64,000 nt of DNA from Platerodrilus igneus (taxonomy: Eukaryota; Arthropoda; Insecta; Coleoptera; Lycidae), in contig JARFIW010000835.1 in NCBI GenBank assembly GCA_036346225.1, positions 1,349,829-1,413,828 on the forward strand, read 5' to 3'. Below the pieces are notes generated by a model that saw only the letters and a program-made list of their open reading frames with translations, ran no database searches and had not been told where the DNA came from. Position numbers and translations under genes: made by a program. Of the stretch, positions 31,993 to 43,995 are shown one piece after another. How positions within the stretch are numbered: the first letter of the stretch is position 1; every line of letters starts with the position of its first letter.

Positions 31993-33602
31993 TGTAACGT
32001 GCATTTTTAGAGCTTAACATCTTAAGCTTTCTGTAACTACTATTTCTATATTTTATGTTTATTAACTCGTTGGCGAATTGCGTCGTATTATAATAAATGG
32101 ATCGCTGTTTGTATAAAGTAAATACTTTCGAATAGTTTTCATATTGTATGCAATTTAACTCGCGTGTATTAATTAAAGATAGATAAATTGAAGCTTGATT
32201 CTCATTAATAAATAAATTCCAACTTATCGGAAACGATAAACAGCCTATAATTAATTATTAGATACGATTGTTACATTCACGTTTTAGATGTTCCTTATGT
32301 TATTAGCGAGGTAGATAATAGTCGATAAGCGGTTATAATAGCGACGAGTTGAAAAGTTCTGTTCTGTGTTCCGATATGTGAAGTACGTTGAAAAATACTG
32401 TTTTCTGTTTGCTTTGATAATAGTGAAAAATTAATGCGGTATTAATTTTTCGAATTGTACATGAAAACACGGCACGATTTTAGTTGTACTTTAACTGTAG
32501 AATGTGTTTACTCGACCGCACGTGTTTGTTTTACGGAACAGTATTTTAGTGATACACGTTGCTTTACCAATTGTGTTTTGATGGCGTTGCCCTTTTCTTA
32601 TTGGAGTAGTTCATACTTTGGATTATCCCAAATACTGTGGATACTGTAGTTTCTGAATTTTCTAACCCCAAAGAATCTACAACAGATCTTTGCTTGTGCA
32701 AGTTTCGTGTTTGCGAAATATAACAGATTACCGGTTTACTAAGGTATTGTTTGAAGTTTCTCACTGCTTATTGGGATGTTTATGAAAATAATATACCTTT
32801 GGTCCCAGTTGAAATTAAACTAGTGCTACAGAATATTCCGAAATTATTGTCTTAGGAAATAGAATTACCAAGAAATTTATCAACTACATAGGTACGACGC
32901 GTGATATTGTCTGCTGCTAACCCCAGTGAAATACGTAGGTGTGATTAGTGTAACGTGTGATAAGTTCCATCAACACCCTCACAGTCAAGGGTGAAGTGCT
33001 TCATTAGTGCAGGACATCGTTGAATCCCACACTTCAGTTGCAAGGAGGCGTTGCTGAAGGACTTTTGTAAGTTGAACTATATATCGTACTGATTATTACT
33101 TTAAATATCTATCCGTTGCTTTACCATATCTTCGTCGTACTGATACCTTTTACAATAGACGTGCCTGCTATTAAAAAAAAAAGAAGGAAAAAAAATAATC
33201 AATACTACTGAATTACTCATATTAATTGTGACTTACCTATTTATCTTTTGTTAACTTTTTGTCTGATTTATGTTTAATTGGTGTGTGAGGAAACGTTTCT
33301 GCTACTCCCCAATATTACCTCACTTTGTACTAAATATTTTTGTATTGCTTTTACCGTTGTTATATTATATAGTTTATCTAAACAGTTTTTATTTACATCC
33401 TACAAAGTACTGAATAATTTAGACTTTTCATTACTGCTATACTTATTCTTTTTTTTTCAGGTTTGCTTAACTATTTTTCTTGCAGGTATTGTTACTAACT
33501 CCTTACCGCGGCATACATCATAGGTCAGTCTGCTTTCTACAACCCCCCCTACCCTCCGATTGAGCCGGGTCATTTCTTTGGCTTTCTTTGTGTCACGTAG
33601 CA
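31993..33602 (+). repeat. Long LTR of Ty3/gypsy element (copy D)
   Basis: Starts TGTAACGTGC and ends ...CACGTAGCA, immediately followed by TAAATT and a primer site. It aligns along most of its length with 58519-60840, for example CTCGACCGCACGTGTTTGTTT, AGTTCCATCAACACCCTCACA and GAGGAAACGTTTCTGCTACT (each also in the other copy). The length of 1610 bp is long for an insect LTR. Both copies conserve a GTAAGT and downstream pyrimidine-AG sites. Confidence 0.75.
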
Positions 33603-33608
33603 TAAATT

Positions 33609-33626
33609 TGGCGCCCAACGCGGATG
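33609..33626 (+). promoter_or_regulatory. Primer-binding site, tRNA-Lys type
   Basis: TGGCGCCCAACGCGGATG lies six bases after the LTR end. Its first twelve bases equal the start of Lys-tRNA primer sites of many retroelements. This fixes the direction of the element as plus. Confidence 0.75.
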
Positions 33627-34186
33627 CCACGAAAAAAACGTAACAAAGTTCCTACATTACCCGCATTTCCCGGCCTGATACTACTTGTTTTTTCTTCCTT
33701 TACGTTCACCTATTGTTTATATTTTCTTTTTCTTTCGGCTCTTTGGTGTTCCTCATATGAGGATCGGTTTTCTTTATTTCTTGTATGTGTTTGATCTACT
33801 TGAATTTAGATTTTATTCTCTTCCGTGATTGCTAAATATCCTTGGTTAGCTCATGTCAGATTATTGGACTTGTGTTTTCGCTAATAATCCTAGTCCATTA
33901 AAAACGCTGACGCCCAAGATTTTTCTTTTTCTTCCTTCCCTCTCGGTACATTTTGTTCTCCCCGTCAAGTCTAGAGGGGCTTTCTTTCTCCGATTTTTAT
34001 TTTATTTTACAGCCGTATTCTAATTTCTATGTTGTTGTTTCGCTTCCATTGGTGTTCCTGAAGTTTATCCGTCAGATGTGTTTTAGATTGTCCTGTATTC
34101 GCACAAATTTTATTTGGCTTCTATCGAGTTACGGTTAGTCTTTATTTAGTTACTTGCTACCAATTTCTTTCTTGTTCGTATTCAAA

Positions 34187-34594
34187 ATGACTTCTTTTTC
34201 GACTTCCTACCAGGGTCTTCCTGTGTGGGAGTGGAAGTTGAAATTTTCTGGTAACCCAAACACCCTTACAGTACATGATTTTTTGGGAAGGATCGAAGAA
34301 CTCCGACGAACTCAACATGTGTCAAAATTGCAGTTATTTCAGTCTGCAGTGGACTTGTTCGAGGCTAAAGCGTTGCTTTGGTATCGTGGTTATTGGCATA
34401 GGTTTTCTGACTGGAAGTCGTTGTCTAACTTACTGATTCAACATTTTGAATCCTCGGATTTTGCTTATAAGTGCGCTACTATTGAGGAACGTTCGTTCTA
34501 CTGTTCTTCCCCTAGTTCTACTTCTACTCGTCAGGTCGTATGCATTAATTGCGATAAACCTGGTCATGTTTCAACAGGGGAAATTAGCTGTTAG
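34187..34594 (+). pseudogene. Ty3/gypsy gag, truncated
   Basis: Starts at an ATG (MTSFSTSYQGLPVWEWKLKF). It continues with NTLTVHDFLGRIEELR, a DLFEAKALLWYRGYW segment and W-SLSNLLIQHF, the capsid pattern of insect Ty3/gypsy gag. It ends in a zinc knuckle, CINCDKPGHVSTGEISC, with longer spacing than the usual CX2CX4HX4C. At about 136 codons it is far shorter than a normal gag, and the middle between capsid and knuckle appears deleted. Protease and pol are absent because RTE sequence starts within about 60 bases of the stop. Confidence 0.8.
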
Positions 34595-34814
34595 AATTTT
34601 GCGACAAGTACAATTTAATCATCACAAACACATTATTTTAACATCATGCTAGAAGACGATATACGTGGAAGATGCCAGGAGATATAGACAACGGTTTAGA
34701 AATCAAGTAAAAGACTGTAGAAGCTACCCAGAAGCAGATATAGATACTGACCACAACATCGTAATTATGAAGGCCGCATTTAAAAATCTGAAAAAAAGGA
34801 ACTGAAAAAGGCAC

Positions 34815-36148
34815 TTGAACTTAGAGAAACTAAAAGATAAAGATATTCAAGAAAGATTCGAAAAAAAGTCAAATGAATTGCTCAAAGATATCGGGAAAAT
34901 ATCTTATACTAAGGAAGTAGAAACAGAATGGAATAACATTAAATCCAGCCCAGACATGGCGGCCAGAGATATTTTGGGGTATACACAAAAAGAAAATAAG
35001 AAACCATGGATAACAAAGAATATCGTGAATTTAATAGAAGAAAGACGAAAATACAAAAATAAATCAGACGAAACAGGAAAACAGAGATACAAAGCCATAA
35101 AATGGGAAATTATTCGAAAATGCAGGAAAGTTAAAGAACAATGGATTGATGAAAAGTGCAAAGGGGTACAAACGAAGATGGAAATAGGAAAGACAGACGA
35201 AGCATACAAATTAATTAGAATAAATTTTAGGGATATAAAACCGTATAGCAAAAATATAAGGGACGCACAAGGAAACGTCATTATAGAAAACGTAGAGAAA
35301 GTGGGTAGATGGCAAGAATATATAGGGAATTTATATGCAGGAGAGGAAGTAACTGCATTAAAACAGGAATCAGACATTGAAAATGATGACTTGGGATATC
35401 CTATACTTAGAGATGAGTTTGAATTAGTATTAAAGAGTCTGAAAAATGGTAAGGCGCCGGGTACAGATAGGATGCAAGCAGAAACTCTAAAAGCAGCTGG
35501 ACAAGCAGTACCAGAACGTCTCTTCCAACTTGTAAGCTATGTGTATGAGACAGGCGAGATACCCAAAGATTTCAAACGTAACATCATAGTAACTATACCA
35601 AAAAAGAAAGGCAAAATAGATGTGAAAATTTTCGAACAATAAGTTTGACAGCACAAGTGTCAAAAATATTAACTAAAATTGTGCAAAGATGAATGGAAAA
35701 ACGGGCGGAAGAAATACTAGGAAAAGTCCAATTTGGGTTTAGGCGAAACAGGAGAATACGGGAGGCTATTTTAGCTCTGAGAGTGATAATGGAGAAAACA
35801 ATAGAAAAAGGGGAATGCGTGTATATAGGGTTTGTAGATCTGGAAAAAGCATTCGACAATGTAAAATGGAAAAAATTTTTTGAAATACTCAAAAAAATTG
35901 GAATGAGTTATAGGCATAGACGAATAGTACATAGCTTATACAAAGAGCAAACAGCAGTAATAGAATTAGAGCAGGAACGTAGAGAAGTAAACATTAGGAA
36001 AGGAGTGAGACAGGGATGTGCCCTATCCCCATTGATTTTTAACTTGTACATAGAAGAGGCAATGAATACTGTCAAATGCAGGAAGACATTTGGAATTACT
36101 ATGCAGGGACAAAAAAAATTGATATGCTTAGATTTGCAGATGATATAG
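34815..36148 (+). pseudogene. RTE-type reverse transcriptase
   Basis: Two adjacent frames cover the domain. The first (34815-35642) is the linker after the endonuclease and the first RT blocks: LILRDEFELVLKSLKNGKAPG-type sequence (seen as FELVLKSLKNGKAPGTDRMQ), QLVSYVYETGEIP and NIIVTIPKKKG. The second (35693-36148) has FGFRRNRRIREAILALR, GFVDLEKAFDNVKW (first catalytic Asp) and RKGVRQGCALSPLIFNLYIE. The FADDIAVLA active site follows in a shifted frame at 36130. The order and motifs are those of RTE/BovB-like LINEs. No single frame is complete. Confidence 0.9.
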
Positions 36149-36473
36149 CGGTATTAGCGTCTAGCAAGGAAGAGTTAGAAGCTGCTCTTAATGAAATGGA
36201 AAGAGTTTTAACAGATACGATATAAAAATTAACAAAAATAAAACTAAAGTTTTAGTATGCAAAGGTGGGGAAAATAAATCAAAAACAAGAATACAAGTAT
36301 GTAACACGAACTTACAAGAGGTTAAGGATTTCTGCTACCTAAGAAGCCAAATAACGCAAGATGGAAAAAGCACAAAAGATATAAAACAAAGATTAGCACA
36401 AGGTCGTGTTACATTTAACAAGAAAAAGCAACTACTGTGCTCAAAGACCATAAACATAGAAACAAGGAAATGA

Positions 36474-36854
36474 TTGTACGGCTGTGAAGCCTGGACAGTA
36501 GGAGAAGCGGACAAGAAAAAGGTAGAAGCCTTTGACATGTGGTGCTACAGACGTATGATGAAGATATCATGGACAGACAAAGTTAAGAACGAAGAGGTAC
36601 TAAAAATGGTAGGGGAAGAAAGAAATATGTGGAAAACGGTAAAAAATAAGAGAGATAGGATGATAGGCCACATACTACAGCATGAGGGAATAGTGCGGAA
36701 TATATTTGAAGCAGAGATAGGAAAAAAGAAAAGAAGAAATAGACCTAGATTAGACAACTGCACACAGATAGTAAAAGATGTAGGCTGTAGGGGTTTCAGG
36801 GAGATGTGTAGGCTAGCTCAGAATAGAAATCAATGGAGGTACGCATCCAACTAA
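36474..36854 (+). pseudogene. RTE-type C-terminal domain
   Basis: The frame reads MYGCEAWTVGEADKKKVEAF, MWCYRRMMKISWTDKVKN, RMIGHILQHEGI and RGFREMCRLAQNRNQWRYAS to a stop at 36852. This segment follows the reverse transcriptase in insect RTE-like elements; its role is unclear. It is the best preserved part of the copy and lets the shorter fragments elsewhere in the window be recognised. Confidence 0.85.
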
Positions 36855-36914
36855 ACTAAAGATGGATAAACTAATGACGAAAAGATAACTGTGCTTAAAC
36901 ATGATGATTATTAT

Positions 36915-37930
36915 AAGTAACTACAAGAATTGGTTGGGCAATATTTTCAAATAATGTTAAGTGTGTGAAAGGATGTACTGGAAAACCATTATTTCGGCAA
37001 TGTCTAAGTGTTGGGGATCTTGGCAGCCACAGGTTGCTTAACCTTCTTCACTGAACCTCGGTAAAATAGGGCATAAAATTAGAAAACAATAGAAGGGGAA
37101 CGAGCTGAATACGCATGCTGTGTAAGAATTTAAGGGAACTATGTAGGCTAGCTCAGAATATAAATAGGTGCAGGTACGTGTCCAACCAGTTTTGAGACGG
37201 AAAACCTAATGACGAAAAAATAAGCACAGATATATCTGATGATTAGTATAAACAACTAGTTGTTGGTTGCGAAATATCTTCAACTAATGTTGGCTGTGCG
37301 AAAAGATAAATTGGAAAATATATTAAATCGCTAAATGGTTAAGTGTTGGAGGAACTTGGTAGCCACAGGTTGCTTACCTCCCTTCACAACCACTAAAGGT
37401 CGGAGAAATAGGGCATATAACTGTAAAACAATAGAAGGTGATCGAACTCCATCTAACAAGAAACAACAGCGCCTATGAGTAAAGGCAACAAACAGAACAA
37501 GAAGAAAATTGTTGAAAGCATATGTGTGGAGCAAAGCACAGTATGCTTATGAAATACGGGCAGTCTGAAACGCAGACAGAAAAACGGTAACAGCCTTTTG
37601 AAATGCGGTGCTTCAGATGTATGAGGACGATAGCATGGACAGACAAAGATAATAACAAATAAGTTATAGAAATAGTAGGGGAACAAGGATATCTGGGGAA
37701 AAAGAGAAATAGAAAGGCGGAATACGTTCTAAGGCATTTTGGGGAATAGTATGGGATATATTACAAGCAGTGATAGAAAAAAAGAGGTAGATGTAGACCT
37801 AGATGAGATAGTTAGAGATGCAAACTGTGCAAATTTCAGGGAAATCTGTAGGTTAGTTCAGAATAGGTAACAATGATGGTACGCGTCTAACCCGTTCTAG
37901 GACTGAAGCTCTAATGATGATGGACTATTT
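36915..37930 (+). repeat. Tandem array of RTE 3' ends
   Basis: The 3' end of the LINE repeats: one end at 36790-36900, a second at 37115-37240, and a longer third at 37440-37915. Between them an approximately 180-bp tail with CCACAGGTTGCTTA and AAACAATAGAAGG repeats at 36930-37110 and 37270-37445. The third copy shares odd changes (TCTAAGGCATTTTGGGGAATAGT) with the fragment at 63240-63640. Confidence 0.8.
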
Positions 37931-38350
37931 TCACGTTATCTTACAATATTCATAATTTTTAAAAGTCGCTACAAATATGCCATGCACCGAATTTTATTTA
38001 ACAAACTTCCAAAAACGATGCAAAATACCTATCTGGATCACTGTATTGTTTGTCAAAAGAATTAATTTATTCTGGACCTAAACCGCTAATAACACTCTTC
38101 CAAAAATTGACCAAACAAATTAGTATTCGTTAATTATCTTTCAAGGATATTCTGATTTAAATTTTTTTAGATGCGCCACTGTTTGTAGCAATAATAACCA
38201 TATCTTATCAACTTCAAGATAAATATTTTCTCATCGTTACTTTGTTACAAAATAAACAATAAATGTATGTATCTCTTGCAATATAAAATTCAACGCCATA
38301 ATATTAAAATTTATAGCGGCAGTAAAAACATTTTGTTAAATTTGGTAGTT
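37930..38350. other. AT-rich sequence, nothing recognised
   Basis: No coding or repeat structure seen. Confidence 0.5.
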
Positions 38351-38354
38351 GCTG

Positions 38355-38746
38355 AGGCGGCGGCGGCAGCGTTCCCACACACGATTGTAAAACGCGCCAC
38401 TGCTGCTGTATTATAGTGGCGAGCCGGTTTACGGGTTTACTACCGTTGACGCCCTTCCCCCGCTCGCACTAGTGTAACAGGTTGACCACCTGAGACCCGA
38501 GACCGCACGACTTCACCTCCTTCAATTCAAATGCAAACACTACGGAATTGCTTTCGTATGTGATGTGTTTTGTGCTCAAAGAGTAGCGAGAAGTAGAAAA
38601 GTAGTTAGTGAATGTGTCGCGCTTCGCTCATGTTTTATTTATTATTTTATCGTAGTTGGCTTTGTGTTGTGTTTTGTTTGTGCATTTGCGTTTTTGTTTG
38701 GGAAATAACATGTGTTTGACAGCTTATTTGACTGCATAAGGTAAGT
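38355..38746 (+). promoter_or_regulatory. CpG-rich block ending at a splice-donor-like site; candidate host promoter and first exon
   Basis: In an AT-rich neighbourhood this block has clustered CG, including GGCGGCGGCGG, AACGCGCC and GTCGCGCTTCG. It has no homology to the mobile elements in the window. It ends in ATAAG|GTAAGTTT (donor at 38741), an excellent match to the splice-donor consensus. No long frame precedes the donor, so an untranslated first exon would fit. The direction is inferred from the donor only. Confidence 0.4.
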
Positions 38747-39675
38747 TTATTTACCTCTCTAATTAATGCTAAGTGGCGATGGTTTGGTTTAAGTAGGCTA
38801 AGGCGAGTCGCGATTGTTGCCAAGCATTCTACGATCGACCGACGACTGACTACTAGCAATTTTATGAATATGAAATCGTAAATTTTTTACAAATAATAAA
38901 TACCTAAAAATCGTGGGTGGTCTTGTCCGTTTTGTGCATCAAACAATCGAGTAGCATTTGAATCGCAGCAACATATATTACACTGATTTGCATATTTCAG
39001 TGCTACCTCTAATTTGTTATGTATTGTTTATGTTAAAAAAACTTGTTTTCGTACTTCGTTTGAAAAATTATTGAACTTCGTAACTGTTCTTTTGAATTTG
39101 ATTATTTTTATTAATGTAGATCAAAGGCAGAGGTGGCGGTGTTGCCAAAAATATTTACAGGTTAAGTGCGTTGTCTTAGTAGGTGGCTGCGGCTGAGCCA
39201 CGGTACTTGCTGGCTTAACAACGATCAATGTGAACGTGATATCTCTAAAACAAATAGCGCACTCGTGGGATGCTTGTTCTTCTGGGAATGCTTGAGTAAA
39301 CATACAATAATAGTTAAATAAACAATGATTGTACAAATCCAACTAACCAAACCAACAAACCAACCGACCACGTACGTAACTTTCGTCGAGTGGCTTTTCT
39401 TATGAATTCATCAGAGATAATGCCCAGCGAGCGGTCATTTAATTGAATCATGTGAGGTCTTTCTCGTAGCATTCCTTTTTAAAACACAACTTTTAAATAT
39501 GGTAGTATAAAGTTCTTTTTAAAAGTTTGCAGTATGGAAGAAAATTTCTGTTGCCACTACTTTTGTTGTACTACTGATACCCAATCTACCATATTTTCAG
39601 TACTGTTTTTACCTTAGTTTTTATAATGTTGTAGAACATGCGGAAGCAACTGGTAAATAACTTCTACAGAACATA
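38747..39675. other. Possible intron or intergenic sequence
   Basis: Nothing coding is supported. If the block upstream is a first exon this would be its intron. Confidence 0.35.
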
Positions 39676-42673
39676 CCGGGTGTCAAACATTCAGGGGGTG
39701 ATTCCTCATCGTAAAAGAGATAGGGTCTTTCATATAAAGAAACTTTATTGGAGCATCCCTTGTTAAGATACAGCCCCTTAAAGGGGGTACATAAAATTTG
39801 TTTTTCATTTTTTTACAAACACTAAAAAAGCTACAAAATTGAAAAGGTGACATTTTTTACTATCAAAAATACACTTACTCAGTAATTTATTTGGTTTACC
39901 TCATGATTGTAAGGGGTGGAAAACGCAACCCCTAAAATTTATTTCCAATGTAACTTTTTGTCTTATTATTTGTTTGCCATTTAAAAATTTATTTCCAATA
40001 GCGTCTTTGATTCTAAACAAAAAATGTCTCTTGAATTTTTTGCCCAAAATTAACCAGTTCGCAGAAAAAAAATATTTTACAAACAACTACAGAGATACAT
40101 CGTCATAAATGCGAACTGGATTATTATTGTTATTTTGTAGTTACCACCTGCATTAAAGTATGATAAAAGATGAATAATCAAAACTAATTTATTATTAACA
40201 AAACATACAACATGTAGAAATCATAGTAAATGTTCAATATGTCCACCTTCAGTCATTACACATTATAACGTTTTGCCTTACTAAGGGGGTTATTTATAAG
40301 GTTTTGCCTTACTAAGGGGGTTATTTATTTTACTCCTATGTGACCAGCTGAAAGGCACAAGGATAGATGACGAGGATTTCCTGAAGATAAAAAGAGCCAA
40401 CGGTTAGTTTCGGTGGAAAATGGCTCGTAGATCTGGAAACCTCCAAAGGTCAAGCGGCTAGTCGAGCGATTTGCCCTGGGTAGAACATGAGCTTTGGGTC
40501 GGGGTTGGACTGCGACCAAAAATGTAGAGAATATGGCGCCACCGAATTTTTGTATACCAAGAAGACCTTACTTGAGTCTTTTGTATAAGGCGAATGCGGA
40601 AACCTTTACTCAAATACCGCTATACAAAATATTACAGGAACACAATCCCTAAAGTTTTCTTACCTTATGACTCGATATTGTCCTTAAAAGATGTACTGCT
40701 ACACCTGTAAACAGATTAAAACAAGGCTAGCACAGTTTGTGCATTCATTTCAAAAATTCATAATTAATTAGAATCAAACCTCATACATTCCAACTAATAA
40801 TAATAGTCTTGACCAAAATGAAAATCTATTCCTTCAAGTTGCAGTTAAATTATTTACAAGATATCTTCTTTAGAAAATTTGATTAAATAATAATAATGAA
40901 AAATATGTGCATATGTACTTGGTAATAATCAGTATCTCTCACAAATAAAATATAGTAGTTTTTACATTAATAAAGTCTGGCAATTATACTTGAAAATGAT
41001 TAAATTTGAGTTTTTGAATAAATTAAATTTATATTACAACTTTATTTGGTCTTGGTAGTACTACTTGGACCTCACATTCTATGGCAAAATATTCCAATTA
41101 ATATTTAATGAAATGCAAAACGTAACAATTTAGTTCTCTAAGATAAAATAATTTGTAATTCAAATAATCGCTTTAATTTTCGTTAAATCTGAAAGTTAAC
41201 CTTTTCTGTTTTTATATCGACATCTACCGTTTTTTGTTAGTACTAATGCAAAGATTACAAATGAAACTTTATAGATTCCTTTTACCAAAGTTTAAAAATA
41301 ACTTGTTTGTCATTCACGTAATGAACTAAGAAATTTTCACGTGAACAAACAAAACTTATCTGTCTGCTATGCCAAATGCTACAGCTGACGTAAAAAAAAC
41401 ACAAGTTACATACCAGATGTTAATCCATCAGAAAAATACTTGCAATGTATTAGGACCATACCCGGAATGATAATTAATGAATTAAAATCTTCCTGTTTCA
41501 GCATTTACAAATTAGGAATTTCCATTAACACACAATCCAATTAGTTGGATACTGAAAATCTAACAAAACATCACGTGCGTCCACATCAAACAATTGAACC
41601 GCGCCAGATTGATTTCCATACAAAGTTAAATTTCAAATAGTTGCCAATAAATTTTCATTGATTACCAAATAAATTTTATATCTTTCTTAAATTAACGAAA
41701 GCTTCTTAAATTAAAGTAAGTTGCTCAAGTTATCCAAATTATACAAGTTATCCAAGATGCATGTTAACCTAAAGCCATTTAAAACAATTTAACGTCCCGT
41801 CTAATGCGAGACGATTTTATCTTGAAAACGACTTTAATCTTGTGGTGCTTCTAACACGTGGTCTGCAACAACGCCATGTTCCTCGATTTGAAGAACAACA
41901 GACTTTCTCTCACGACAGCTCAGCTGGAAGTGATTCATTGATGTATGTTGCCGTCTGACAACAATTATGATTTTACAATCATCAAAAGGAGGGAGCTCTT
42001 CCAGTGACGCCAACAAATGGCATTTTCTTTCACCGCTTAGTTTAAAATTTTATACTCTCAAATCGAAAACTTATATTGTTTTCAACAATATATAATATTT
42101 ATTACGTAGATTGTGTAGCGTTATTATATTTAAGTTGACTATTAATAAATTAAATAAATTAGATATTTGTGAAAACTATCACTAATAGCGAACTACTAGA
42201 TAAATTAGTTTCGCATTTTCGTCTTATGGCGATGTATCTCTGTAGTTGTTTGTAAAATAATTTTTTTCTGCGAACTGGTTAATTTTGGGCAAAATATTCA
42301 AGAGACATTTTTTGTTTAGAATGAAATAAGCTATTGGAAATAAATTTTTAAATGGCAAACAAATAATAAAACAAAAAGTTACATTGGAAATAAATTTTAG
42401 GGGTTGCGTTTTCCACCCCTTATAACCATGGAGTAAACCAAATAAATTACTGAGTAAGTGTATTTTTGATAGTAAAAATGTCACCTTAATTTCAATTTTG
42501 TAACTTTTTTAGTGTTTGTAAAAAAATGAAAAACAAATTTTATGTACCCCCTTTAAGGGGCTGTATCTTAACCCGGGATGCTCCAATGAAGTTTATTTAT
42601 ATGAAAGACCCTATCTTTTTTACGATGAGGAATCACCCCCTGAAATGTTTTACACTTATTTTGTTACACCCAG
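39676..42673. mobile_element. 3-kb element with long inverted repeats and no transposase
   Basis: About 430 bp at 39676-40110 is repeated inverted at 42205-42673: CAGGGGGTGATTCCTCATCG on the left, CGATGAGGAATCACCCCCTG on the right, and on through AACTACAGAGATACATCG. The outermost bases are CCGGGTGT and ACACCCAG, flanked on both sides by TA, as in Tc1/mariner-type insertion. The right arm has about 14 extra bases near its tip. The 2.1-kb interior is AT-rich and has no transposase frame, so this would be a non-autonomous or foldback element. Frames inside the arms are duplicates of each other and are not genes. Confidence 0.72.
40268..40330. repeat. Tandem duplication, about 29-bp unit
   Basis: GTTTTGCCTTACTAAGGGGGTTATTTAT occurs twice in direct succession inside the 3-kb inverted-repeat element. 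Confidence 0.85.
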
Positions 42674-42790
42674 TAGTAGAAGATGTTATGTTATTACGTG
42701 CCCAGATTCTTTGTCACAACGTGAAGGCGAGTTTGATATAGTTCTCCCGAGTGGTGAGCAACTGACCGGAATCAGTGTACATTTTGATTG

Positions 42791-42870
42791 GAATATAGCG
42801 GAATGCACTGGAATACGCCGGATTACATCAGAATACGCCGGAATACATGAGAATACACCGGAATACCCTA
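42791..42870. repeat. 20-bp minisatellite, four units
   Basis: Four successive 20-base units with consensus GAATACGCCGGAATACATGA start at 42791, 42811, 42831 and 42851. Divergence between units is low except in the first. A short plus-strand frame crosses them but shows no other protein feature. Confidence 0.88.
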
Positions 42871-43259
42871 AAAATCGCAAGTATTCCGGGAAAACGGGAA
42901 TCGATGTACGTTTTTGGGAAGAGTTGTTCACTCTTCGAGTTCTCCACTATTTCATGCCCTAAGATAAATCATTGGATGGTTTGTATCTATCTCTTCTCAC
43001 GCCTATCTTAATCTGGTCTACCGTGTTTTCCTCAACATTCTTTATCTTCTGCTCTTGTCTTCCGATTGTCTCTTCAAAACCTCAAAAAACAACACATCGG
43101 TCTGCAAGCTTCTTTTTAATTACGCTTATAATACTATGTTTTGGAACCATTTCTAACATTCTATTATTATTATTATTAACCTTATCTACTTAGATTTGAT
43201 TATCAGACTTAATATTTATGTATTTGGATTGAATTTATTATTCATTTATCCATGAATAA

Positions 43260-43480
43260 ATTTTTAGCGATAATAAAAGATGCCTATCTTTCTATATCTT
43301 CTCTTTCTGTTCAGCTGGTCTTTTAAATTAACCAATAGCATCACATCTCCAAAACTTCAAAGCTTTCAACTTTTTTATCTTATGTCTCTGATAATACTAC
43401 GCTCCAAACATAAATTTTCAATAATTTCTTCTAACGGCACACGTGTCATGAATATTAACTAGCATTGTACAAAGACGGAT
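43260..43480 (-). pseudogene. Probable RTE-type LINE fragments
   Basis: On the minus strand a segment resembles the LEAF-MWCY region of the RTE C-terminal domain. A plus-strand scrap at 43460-43485 (TTGTACAAAGACGGATGGAAAAACAG) matches 35678-35703 of the main copy. Both are short and heavily decayed. Confidence 0.4.
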
Positions 43481-43484
43481 GGAA

Positions 43485-43609
43485 AAACAGACCGTGCATT
43501 TACATTTCCAATGCTCCACCCGAAGATACTACAGTGACCAGGAGGCGAGTTTTTTGTTGCCTGGAAATTTAGAATTTTGCCGAACCCTTGCCGTTGCAGG
43601 CAAGGTAGG
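43485..43609 (-). mobile_element. tRNA-derived SINE, copy 6, cut by the BEL-2 LTR
   Basis: The tail half of the SINE in minus orientation (CCAATGCTCCACCCGAAG through GCAAGGTAGG). It stops exactly where the BEL-2 LTR begins, in the middle of the conserved core. The missing head is not found on the far side of BEL-2. Confidence 0.82.
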
Positions 43610-43979
43610 TGTGGGATGTGGGATGACCTAGATATGGTAATTATAGTGAAGGACCAATTGTATTATGTAGCAATATCGATAACAGTGTAGCGGTTATGTA
43701 ATAAACAGAGCAACTACGACAAACTACTTAAAGCCTGTGCCGCACTGGGCAATAAAAGTCACACACAAAAGGTTAGCGGACACCCAAGAACACGCACGTT
43801 CGGTGTGGTCTCGCCTTCAGGGCTTTCGTACAACTGTCTGCTGCTACCGTCCGAGTACGACCTGATTGTTACTTCACGCACTCACACTACCGGCATAAGG
43901 TTTTACTAAAAACTGTAGAGTACCCGCACTAACGGTATTTATTGTCACCACTACCAAATTGTTCAATGATGACGTAACA
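43610..43979 (-). repeat. BEL-2 3' LTR
   Basis: A 370-bp LTR aligned along its length with 50013-50410, sharing TAAAGCCTGTGCCGC, GGGCAATAAAAGT and AAAAACTGTAG. On the minus strand it begins TGTTACGTCATCAT. The 5' LTR contains a short AAGGAAGGGTATAAATACC segment that is absent here. Confidence 0.92.
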
Positions 43980-43995
43980 TACCGTCCACCAAATT
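43980..43995 (-). promoter_or_regulatory. BEL-2 polypurine tract
   Basis: TTTGGTGGACGGTA on the minus strand directly before the 3' LTR, nearly the same as in BEL-1. Confidence 0.7.

Larger units (their letters stand above)
34655..36915 (+). mobile_element. RTE-type LINE, 5'-truncated copy
   Basis: A non-LTR retrotransposon inserted in the gypsy gag/pol boundary. It has reverse transcriptase and C-terminal sequence but lacks the endonuclease, which is present separately at 53930-54250. The 3' part is repeated downstream and at 63240. Frame breaks occur near 34810, 35645, 36115, 36225 and 36470. Confidence 0.88.

Noticed and set aside
35593..36763. Minus-strand frames rich in Phe/Ser/Leu opposite the RTE genes.
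   Set aside because: Shadows of the A-rich RTE coding strand.
39901..42484. Two similar minus-strand frames near 39901-40086 and 42224-42484.
   Set aside because: They arise from the inverted arms of the same element and are not consistent with a coding gene.
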